Source: an uncultured Caldilinea sp.
Lineage (GTDB): Bacteria; Chloroflexota; Anaerolineae; Caldilineales; Caldilineaceae
Direction: 5' to 3'
Length of the DNA stretch: 11,552 bases
NCBI GenBank assembly: GCA_937928035.1
Contig: CALFWA010000143.1
Location: 1-11,552, forward strand
In this document: piece after piece, positions 1 through 11,552 of the stretch
Numbering within the stretch: position 1 is the first letter of the stretch
Layout of the letters: every line of letters starts with the position of its first letter
Program-made: the position numbers and the translations under genes
The notes under the pieces: model-generated
What the model was told of the DNA's origin: nothing
The model's database searches: none
Seen by the model: the letters and a program-made list of their open reading frames with translations, nothing else

Positions 1-470
1 ATCCGCCGATCGCATCCGAAGTCGTGATTCGCCCGCAGGCGCCCCTGCAGCCTCCCGCCGAACATTTGCTGGCGGAGCCTGTCCGGTTCGGAGACGTCGC
101 CGCTTTGATCGGGGTCGAATGGCTGCCCGCCACATCAGTGCAGGGCAAGATCGCCGGCATGGTCTTATGGTGGCAGGCGCTTGACGCAATGCCAACCGAC
201 TACACGATCTTTGTTCATGCGACGGACGCAAACGCTGCGCTGCTTGCGCAAAACGACGGCCCTCCGAATTTTGGACTTAGCCCGACCCGGCTCTGGGCGC
301 CGGGGGATGTGATTCGAGATGAGCGTCTCTTTGCAGAGCCGCTCGCTTCGGCCCGCAACCCTTTGGTGGGACTCTACGATCCGCGCAGTCTGACGCGTCT
401 ACCGGCCTATGTTGAGGGCGCCCGGTTGGCTGAGGATGCGGTCAGGTTCGCCATGCCAGGCTCACCATAG
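1..470 (+). CDS. C-terminal end of a protein with a beta-rich accessory domain (5' partial)
   Basis: The reading frame is open from base 3 to the TAG at 468-470, giving 155 visible residues. The GTG at 24 is not a convincing start because the frame continues upstream without a stop (PPIASEV precedes it), so the gene is cut by the window edge. No membrane segment is visible. A proline-rich linker (PQAPLQPPAEH) leads into a module with DYTIFVHATD, then LWAPGDVIRDE, then VGLYDPRSLTRLPAY. The same pattern occurs in the C-terminal modules of the next two genes (DYTAFVHVLD...WRAGD; VGFIDP...LPLPAY). By analogy this is probably the tail of another GT-C membrane glycosyltransferase or a related surface-glycan protein, but the catalytic part is outside the window. 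The family relation is seen in the sequence; the glycosyltransferase identity is inferred. Confidence 0.7.
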   Translation, partial: PPIASEVVIRPQAPLQPPAEHLLAEPVRFGDVAALIGVEWLPATSVQGKIAGMVLWWQALDAMPTDYTIFVHATDANAALLAQNDGPPNFGLSPTRLWAPGDVIRDERLFAEPLASARNPLVGLYDPRSLTRLPAYVEGARLAEDAVRFAMPGSP

Positions 471-559
471 ATGTCGATGGAGCAGGACAGACATCTTCGT
501 TCCGGTGAACTGTAAAATTTTCAGCCGCCATGGTTTCGATGTAAGCTCATATTCTTGTG

Positions 560-4877
<4,318 letters not shown>

Positions 4878-4896
<19 letters not shown>

Positions 4897-4919
4897 CAGA
4901 CGTTTGCGCCCGAGTGACA
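4878..4919 (+). repeat. Perfect 21-bp tandem duplication spanning a stop codon
   Basis: Bases 4878-4898 and 4899-4919 are identical and directly adjacent. The unit runs from GACGTTTGCG to CCGAGTGACA and carries the final codons and the TGA (4894-4896) of the glycosyltransferase. Because 21 is seven codons, read-through would add QTFAPE and meet a second TGA in the same frame at 4915-4917. The second copy fills most of the gap to the convergent universal stress gene. Confidence 0.97.
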
Positions 4920-4927
4920 AGTTTCCT

Positions 4928-5731
<804 letters not shown>

Positions 5732-5739
5732 CCAGTACA

Positions 5740-5744
5740 CTCCT
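5740..5744 (-). promoter_or_regulatory. Shine-Dalgarno AGGAG for the universal stress protein
   Basis: AGGAG on the minus strand is 8 nt before ATG 5731. It favours that start over ATG 5764, which has only GAGG at 7 nt, and over TTG 5779. Confidence 0.55.
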
Positions 5745-5775
5745 AACAGCTGACCAGAGCTCATCTGAGCACCTC

Positions 5776-8238
5776 TCAATCCAACTTGGGTGCATCCTCG
5801 TTGGGGCTAGATTTGGCTTCTTTTTGCGCCTGTTCTTTGCTTTCGAGCGCGCGGCGTTTTTTCGCCATTTTCTCCAGGCGGTCAACGACGGCGCGGTTGA
5901 CGGTTCCCTTTGGATACTTGCCCTGCTTGTTGGGAACGCCTGCGGGCATGCCGGTCAACAGCTCGATGCCTTCATCGATGTGCGAAACCGGGTAGATGTG
6001 AAACTTGCCGGCGGCGACGGCTTCGATCACGTCGTTGCGCAGCATCAGGTTCTTGACATTGGTCTCCGGAATCAGCACCCCCTGATCGCCGGTCAGGCCG
6101 CGCGCCTTGCAGAGATCGAAAAAGCCTTCGATCTTTTCGTTGACGCCGCCGATCGCCTGGACGCGTCCGTATTGGTCGACCGAGCCGGTGACCGCAAGCG
6201 ATTGCCGGATCGGAATGCGGCCGATGGCGGAGAGCAACGCGTACAGTTCGGTCGAAGAAGCGCTGTCGCCTTCGACGGCGCCATATGATTGTTCGAAGAC
6301 AATGCTGGCGGAAAGCGCCAACGGTTGTTCACTCGCATAGCGGGCGTTGAGAAAGCTGGCTAAAATGAGCACGCCTTTGGAGTGAATCGGCCCGCTCAGG
6401 TTGACTTCGCGTTCGATGTTGACGACGTCCCCGCGCCCCATCCGCACGGTGGCGGTGATGCGCGAGGGTTGGCCGAACGTGAAGTTGCCCAGTTGCAGCA
6501 CAGAAAGGCCGTTGATCTGCCCAATCACCTCGCCGGTGGTGTCAATGTGGATGGTGCGCCGCAGGATTTCGCTTTGAATCAATTTTGCCACACGGTCAAG
6601 GCGGAAGATCTGGGCGTCAATCGCCTGTTGCACGTGTTCGGCGTTGATCACTGCGGCGTTGGCCTCTGCAGCCCAGTAGTTGGCCTCTTGCAGCAGATCG
6701 ACGATGGCTTGAATCTGCGCCGTCAACCGCTCGCTGTCGCTGACGAGGCGCGCAGCATGGTCGATGACGGCGCCGACGGCGTAACGATTCAGCGGCCGCA
6801 GCCCCTCTTTGCGCACAATAGAGCCGATCAACTGCGCATAAGCCAGGTGCATCTCCGGCGTGCGCTCCACCTCGTCGGCAAAATCGGCCGCCACTTTGAA
6901 AAGTTCGTTGAAATCCGGGTCATACTGAGAAAGCAGATAGTACAACAGCCGATCGCCCAGGAGAACAACCTTGACATCCAAGGGCATGGGCTCAGGTTCA
7001 AGTGAAACAGTGCTGGTGAGGCTGAGGATTTGGAGGACAGATTCGATGCGCACTTCGCCGAATTCCAGCGCACGTTTCAGCCCTTCCCAGGCGTAAGCAT
7101 TGGAAAGCACCTTTAGCGCGTCCAGGATCAGGTAGCCGCCGTTGGCTCGATGCAAAGCGCCTGGCTTGATCAACATGAAGTCGGTGACCAGCGCGCCCAT
7201 TTGCGCCATCTGCTCGATGCGACCATTGAGATTGGTGTAGGTGGGATTGCTCTCATAAATGACAGGCGCGCCCTTGACGTCGGCGGAGTCCACCAGAAGA
7301 TTGACCTGATAACGACGCAGCGGGGAGACGCTATCGAGGAGGGCCAGCGGATTTTCGCCGTCGGAGGTCTGACGCTGTTTTTCGCCCGCCATCAAGAAGT
7401 CGCTCAGGTGCTCCTGAACATCTCGCCGCACCTCCTGAAGGTATTCCAACACCGCAGGCATGTCAACGTACGAGCCGGCAAGTTCGGAGATCAGGTCGTT
7501 GAGCACAACGCTGGCGATCTCTTGATTGAGCGCGCGCACCTGATTGCGTAGCTCGCGCTCCCAACGCGGGGCCTGCGAGATGACTTTCTGCAGCTCCTCC
7601 TGCATCACCTCGACGTCGGCGCGGATGCGTTTTTGCTCCTCTTCAGGCAACTTCTCGAACTCATCCGGCGTCAACACTTCGTCGCCCTTCAACGGCGCAA
7701 AGGCGAGACCGGCGGGCGTGCGCAGCAGGGTCAGGCCGCGTTGGCGCGCCTGTTCTTGAAGCTGCATAAGCGTGGCTTGTTGTCGATCCTGAAATTCGCT
7801 TTCGATTGCGCGCCGCCGCGCCTGATATTCTTCGCTCTCGAAGGCGGCGGAGAGCGCAGTCTGCATATCCTCGACGAGGCGTGCCATGTCGCGCTTGAAC
7901 TCTCGCCCGCGGCCCTGCGGCAACCGCAGGATGCGAGGCCGGTAGGGTTGGCTGAAATTGTTGACGTAACACCAGTCCGAAGGGGGCGGCTCTTGGGCGG
8001 CGCGCTCCTCGATAATGCGCCGCACCAGCGTATGCTTGCCTAGACCAGAAGGGCCAAGCGCATAAATGTTATATCCTTGGCGGCGCATCTTGACGCCAAA
8101 ACGCAATGCGCTGACCGGACGCTCCTGGCCGATCAAAGTGACGACCCCATCCAGTTCCTCAGTTGTTTCAAAAGGAAATTCCTCTGGATTGCAACGACGA
8201 CTCAAGGCTTCGGGAGACAAAGGATTTATGGGAGACAA
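5776..8238 (-). CDS. LonB-like ATP-dependent protease (AAA+ with S16 Ser/Lys protease domain)
   Basis: The 820-aa protein lacks the classical N-terminal Lon substrate domain and instead resembles the Lon-related/LonB-like bacterial group (COG1067 type). The ATPase opens with IGQERPVSALRFGV and Walker A GPSGLGKHT (62-70). A long charged insertion (about 110-290), probably coiled coil, follows before the Walker B-like GGYLILDAL (367-375). The C-terminal S16 protease domain (about 565-765) carries the catalytic Ser in EGDSASS (Ser659) and the dyad Lys in GGVNEKIEG (Lys702), so it should be active. The tail (about 770-820) is Lys/Glu-rich. The start is TTG 8238: AGGAG lies 6 nt upstream and no other start codon fits near the conserved N terminus. 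No membrane helix is evident, suggesting a cytoplasmic enzyme. It leads a unit with the downstream universal stress protein, consistent with protein quality control under stress (inferred). Confidence 0.92.
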   Translation of the reverse strand: MSPINPLSPEALSRRCNPEEFPFETTEELDGVVTLIGQERPVSALRFGVKMRRQGYNIYALGPSGLGKHTLVRRIIEERAAQEPPPSDWCYVNNFSQPYRPRILRLPQGRGREFKRDMARLVEDMQTALSAAFESEEYQARRRAIESEFQDRQQATLMQLQEQARQRGLTLLRTPAGLAFAPLKGDEVLTPDEFEKLPEEEQKRIRADVEVMQEELQKVISQAPRWERELRNQVRALNQEIASVVLNDLISELAGSYVDMPAVLEYLQEVRRDVQEHLSDFLMAGEKQRQTSDGENPLALLDSVSPLRRYQVNLLVDSADVKGAPVIYESNPTYTNLNGRIEQMAQMGALVTDFMLIKPGALHRANGGYLILDALKVLSNAYAWEGLKRALEFGEVRIESVLQILSLTSTVSLEPEPMPLDVKVVLLGDRLLYYLLSQYDPDFNELFKVAADFADEVERTPEMHLAYAQLIGSIVRKEGLRPLNRYAVGAVIDHAARLVSDSERLTAQIQAIVDLLQEANYWAAEANAAVINAEHVQQAIDAQIFRLDRVAKLIQSEILRRTIHIDTTGEVIGQINGLSVLQLGNFTFGQPSRITATVRMGRGDVVNIEREVNLSGPIHSKGVLILASFLNARYASEQPLALSASIVFEQSYGAVEGDSASSTELYALLSAIGRIPIRQSLAVTGSVDQYGRVQAIGGVNEKIEGFFDLCKARGLTGDQGVLIPETNVKNLMLRNDVIEAVAAGKFHIYPVSHIDEGIELLTGMPAGVPNKQGKYPKGTVNRAVVDRLEKMAKKRRALESKEQAQKEAKSSPNEDAPKLD

Positions 8239-8244
8239 TGGTTG

Positions 8245-8249
8245 CTCCT
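8245..8249 (-). promoter_or_regulatory. Shine-Dalgarno AGGAG supporting the TTG start of the Lon-like gene
   Basis: AGGAG (within GGAGAGGAG on the minus strand) lies 6 nt from TTG 8238. The upstream ATG overlapping this site is in another frame, so the TTG is the best supported start. Confidence 0.75.
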
Positions 8250-8300
8250 CTCCATCGTGAAAGACGGCAGTGAAATGGACATTTTTAATTGTGAAACACA

Positions 8301-8333
8301 GCCTTCCAGAAAGTCTGGAACTTTCTGGAAGGC
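8301..8333 (-). terminator. Perfect 14-bp-stem hairpin, likely terminator of the phosphoesterase operon
   Basis: GCCTTCCAGAAAGT and its exact reverse complement ACTTTCTGGAAGGC flank a 5-nt loop. On the minus strand the stem is followed by TGTGTTTCACAATTAAAAAT, a loose T-rich stretch rather than a clean U tract. It sits 39 bp after the phosphoesterase stop and 62 bp before the Lon start, so it most likely ends the upstream transcript. It could also act in the Lon 5' leader if a promoter lies before it. ACAGCC (8298-8303) can alternatively pair with GGCTGT (8338-8343). The rest of the 8239-8372 gap is AT-rich; I see no convincing promoter, only a weak TTGATC/TAATAA pair with a 15-nt spacer. Confidence 0.6.
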
Positions 8334-8372
8334 GTCCGGCTGTATCTCTTTATTATTAATATTCACCGTCGA

Positions 8373-9307
8373 TCAAACCGACAGTGCAAAATGATAGTCC
8401 CACCAGCTAGGCTCTCCTTCACGCCAGTATTGACCATCGCCGCTGCGGGCGGAGATGGCGCTGATTTCAGGCAACGGCAGTCGTTGAAGCTGAAGGCGCG
8501 CTTGGGCGTCTCGGAGCGAGAGTTGCACCCACGCCACCGGGTACTCGATGGTTCCGGGCAACGTCGCAAAAACGCAACGGCGACCTGAATGCAAAGCATG
8601 TTCTTGAATGTTCAGACGATGCGCGTGTCCCTGAAAAACAGCGCGCGTGCGCTTCGAACGATCGATGAGGCGCAACACCTCCTGCGCATTATGCACGCCG
8701 TAATAATCTTTCCAGCCCTTCCGATGGTTCCAAGGCAGCAGAACCTGATGTGTGAAGAGCAGCGCCGGTCGGCTGTCGGTCGAAGAAAACAGCTCTTCAA
8801 GACGCTGCAGCTCCACCTGAGAGACCATCCCATAGACCGGATCGCCGTCTGGGGCGCTTTGAATCTGGTCCGGCGAGTGCCCCATGGTGTTGAGCAAAAT
8901 GAGCTGCGCCTGGGGCAGATCGATCGTTTTGCCGAGACCTTCCTGATATTGCCATAAGCCGTAAAAATCGCGAAGATGGCCCTTGCCCGGATAAAGATCA
9001 TGGTTGCCCGGCAAGGCGACGACGGGGACGTCTAGTTCATGGAGGCGCCGGTGAACGTAGCGCATCGCCTGCTCATATTCCTCGCCTGACATCTTATAGC
9101 CTCCGCCGCCGCAGACCAGGTCGCCCAGGTGCACAACCAGATCCAGTTGCGCCGCGCGCAGGGCGTCTAGCAAGGCATTCAAAATTTGCTCCGACCAGGG
9201 TTGAAGTTGTACGGCCCCTTCAGAGGTGACATACGGCGTGTCGCGTTGCCAGTAATGGGTGTCGGCGACGAGTCCGATCTTTACTTCCTTTGCTTCTGCG
9301 CCATTGC

Positions 9308-9311
<4 letters not shown>
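8373..9311 (-). CDS. Calcineurin-like metallophosphoesterase
   Basis: The product is 312 aa from ATG 9311. All five metallophosphoesterase motifs are present in order: D-x-H in VADTHY (Asp17, His19), GD in HLGDLV (63-64), GNHD (102-105), His188 in LLFTHQ, and GHAH (228-231). This is the full dimetal-binding set, so an active phosphomonoesterase or phosphodiesterase is expected. The substrate cannot be read from the sequence. There is no signal peptide or membrane helix, so it is probably cytoplasmic. The start was chosen because ATG 9311 overlaps the upstream TGA as ATGA and has GGAGG 10 nt before it; the 12 extra residues possible upstream (Cys-rich MVCRSCDGG) are the preceding gene in another frame. 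It is the last gene of the hydrolase / solute-binding protein / phosphoesterase operon and is followed by the hairpin at 8301-8333. Confidence 0.88.
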
Positions 9312-10149
<838 letters not shown>

Positions 10150-10153
<4 letters not shown>

Positions 10154-11262
10154 GGGGCGAATGTGCGCAGATATTGTTGCACCTCCCGATAAATAGGTTT
10201 TGGCTCAAAATCGGTGCGCACGAAGGTGAAATAATCTTGATAGGAATTTTGATCCCAGGGAAACCGAAAGACCCAAAAACAGAGCGCCTCCAGCCAGGGC
10301 CACTCTTCTTGTGCAATCTCATAGGCGCGCAATGTGTATACAATCCGCTCCCCGGGTCGAACCGCGCGGGTCCAGCGTGGATGGTCGTTCCAGCCTCCTT
10401 CTGTGATCATGATCGGTTTTTCGCCATCGCCATTTTCGACCATGATAGCGCGCAACAGCTCGGTGCGGCGGAAATTGACCACCTCCGGATGAGGTGGGCT
10501 GTCTGGATCGAAGTGCCACCCATAGGCGTGAACCGCCAGAATATCGAAATAGTCCCGGGCGCCGGCGTCGTACATCGCCTGCAAGAAAAAGAGGTCGTTG
10601 ACACCGAGCTCGCTGCCCGGCGGCGCCAGCGTGGGCGCCAGCGCGCCTCCCAACACCTGAACTTCCGGAGCCACTGCGTTGATCATCGGGTAGACGGTGC
10701 GCAACAATTGCGTGTATTTTACCGCATCCGGCGCAGCATAGCCCCACTCCAGCGCTAGATTTGGCTCATTCCAGAGAATGACATGCTCGATATCGCCGCG
10801 ATAGCGCTCGACAAACTTCGCAGCAAAATTCCCAAAATCGACGAAATGCTCTTCATCCAGATAGAGCGGCGTTGTATCTTTCGGCCTCGCCCATTCCGGC
10901 ACAAACCCCAACCTGGCAATGATACGCAGCCCTTGCTGACGAGCGTGTCTCACCACCATATCGGCGTGCGCCCAATGATAGCGACCGCGTTCGCTTTCGA
11001 TGTAGGCCCAGGGGAAATACTCGACAATCCAGGGAGCGCCCATTTCGCGCACCATCTCAAGCGTGCGTTTGATCTTCCACTCCTCCACTTCGTCGGTCAG
11101 CCGTGTATGAACGCCTGCTTTGGGGTTGACGGTTTGCACCGTCTGTAGAGGGCCGATCGCCATGCGTGCGGCGCGTTGTTGCAGCCAGAACAGGCCGATT
11201 GCAAACGCCAGGAAGATGGCGAATGCAACCCACAGAAGCCAATGCTTACGAAAATCGACCAC
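10150..11262 (-). CDS. Membrane-anchored clan-A glycoside hydrolase (GH39/GH5-like)
   Basis: The product is 370 aa. One N-terminal helix (about 8-27, LLWVAFAIFLAFAIGLFW) with a short positive cytoplasmic stub anchors an external TIM-barrel domain. Clan GH-A residues are visible: the acid/base Glu166 in LWNEPN at the end of strand 4, the VHAYGWH segment (244-250), and the probable nucleophile Glu288 in MITEGGWN. Early-barrel features include REMGAPWIVEYFPWAYIE and RIIARLGFVPEWA. It probably cleaves a beta-linked glycan at the cell surface; the exact family and substrate are not determined. The start is GTG 11262, with GGAG only 2 nt upstream, an unusually tight spacing; an ATG at 11270 is out of frame. 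It is the first gene of a three-gene operon and overlaps the solute-binding protein gene by 4 bp. A surface-glycan job fits the glycosyltransferases and probable export permease nearby. Confidence 0.87.
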
Positions 11263-11387
11263 TTCTCCATAATAATAGGCTGAAATGATTTTGTCTAATT
11301 AACCTCGCCTCTTGCGCCCGACTCAATGCGTGATCACCGTCTAGAAGGCGCATTTTTTGCTTCTCCACCTCAGAACAGGCTGTCTTT
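11263..11387. other. 125-bp intergenic gap, probable promoter region of the hydrolase operon
   Basis: This is AT-richer than its surroundings. On the minus strand it contains TTAGAC and, 15-18 nt on, overlapping TATTAT hexamers ending just before the hydrolase start. A promoter there would give a nearly leaderless mRNA, which would fit the poor Shine-Dalgarno spacing. A GTGATCAC palindrome and short AATGCG/CGCATT arms are also present. There is no hairpin with a T tract, so no terminator is called for the upstream gene. Confidence 0.3.
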
Positions 11388-11552
11388 TCAAATGGTTTCG
11401 GAGACAACATCCTCCGCAACAGGAGATAGATCATCCCGTTCATGTCGTTTCAAGTAACGGGAAACAGCTATACTAACTACAAACATCGCAGCGGAAAGGA
11501 GCAACATCCGCCAGTCGAGGCCAGGCAGCTCACCGCTCAAGAAAAGACGAGA
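11388..11552 (-). CDS. C-terminal end of a membrane protein, probably an ABC-2 type permease (5' partial)
   Basis: On the minus strand a frame is open from the window edge to the TGA at 11390-11388, giving 54 residues. It reads as a short external stretch (LFLSGELPGLDWR), one hydrophobic helix (about MLLLSAAMFVVSIAVSRYL) and a charged cytoplasmic tail ending AEDVVSETI. The order G-x-LP-x-W, last helix, then a charged tail is what the ends of ABC-2 type polysaccharide or teichoic-acid export permeases look like, but 54 residues are too few to be firm; other polytopic membrane proteins could end this way. The rest of the gene lies beyond the right edge. It is transcribed in the same direction as the hydrolase operon, 125 bp upstream of it. 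Confidence 0.5.
   Translation of the reverse strand, partial: SRLFLSGELPGLDWRMLLLSAAMFVVSIAVSRYLKRHERDDLSPVAEDVVSETI

Noticed and set aside
490..518. Possible promoter before the GT39-like gene (TAAAAT at 513-518)
   Set aside because: No acceptable -35 at 16-18 nt; the best partner (CAGACA) is 19 nt away with 4 of 6 matches. The 471-559 gap otherwise shows nothing clear.
4897..4927. Terminator between the convergent glycosyltransferase and Usp genes
   Set aside because: Only a 5-bp GTGAC/GTCAC pairing with a long loop and no T tract; the sequence is accounted for by the 21-bp duplication.
8301..8333. TTC-nn-GAA-nn-TTC pattern inside the hairpin before the Lon-like gene, matching a eukaryotic heat-shock element
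   Set aside because: Bacteria have no HSF, and the pattern follows from the palindrome itself. It also does not match the bacterial CIRCE element.
11246..11443. 65-codon open frame on the minus strand in the gap before the hydrolase
   Set aside because: It overlaps both the permease tail and the hydrolase start, has no recognisable domain, and the permease frame is the more protein-like one.

Overview
The window is about 11.5 kb of GC-rich bacterial DNA with tightly packed genes. Gene content and protein style suggest a member of the Chloroflexota, perhaps Anaerolineae or Caldilineae. The hints are paired GT-C membrane glycosyltransferases with extra C-terminal beta-rich domains, a LonB-like protease, a membrane-anchored glycoside hydrolase, and frequent TTG/GTG starts. 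This placement rests on family style, not on a marker gene. I saw no tRNA, rRNA, CRISPR array, transposase or integrase.

Left part, + strand (1-4896). There are three consecutive genes: the C-terminal end of a protein cut by the window edge, then two large multi-pass membrane glycosyltransferases of the GT-C fold. The two glycosyltransferases overlap by an ATGA junction and are almost certainly cotranscribed. All three proteins end in related soluble beta-rich modules (one, one and two copies in the window). The likely job is transfer of sugars from polyprenyl-phosphate donors onto an extracytoplasmic acceptor, i.e. cell-surface glycan or glycoprotein synthesis.

Middle, - strand (4928-8238). 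Reading leftward, a LonB-like AAA+ Ser/Lys protease is followed 44 bp later by a tandem universal stress protein. This looks like a two-gene stress or proteostasis unit. It converges on the glycosyltransferase operon across a 31-bp gap that contains the second half of a perfect 21-bp tandem duplication of the glycosyltransferase stop-codon region.

Right part, - strand (8239-11552). Reading leftward, there is the last 54 residues of a membrane protein (probably an ABC-2 type, polysaccharide-export-like permease), then a 125-bp gap. After the gap come three genes joined by 4-bp start/stop overlaps: a membrane-anchored clan-A glycoside hydrolase, a family-3 solute-binding protein without transporter partners, and a calcineurin-like phosphoesterase. 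A perfect 14-bp-stem hairpin separates this operon from the Lon gene.

Most of the window is recognisable at family level. The parts most worth a second look are the hydrolase / solute-binding protein / phosphoesterase operon, the beta-rich module repeated across adjacent genes, the 21-bp duplication across a stop codon, and a sharp AT-rich patch inside one glycosyltransferase gene.
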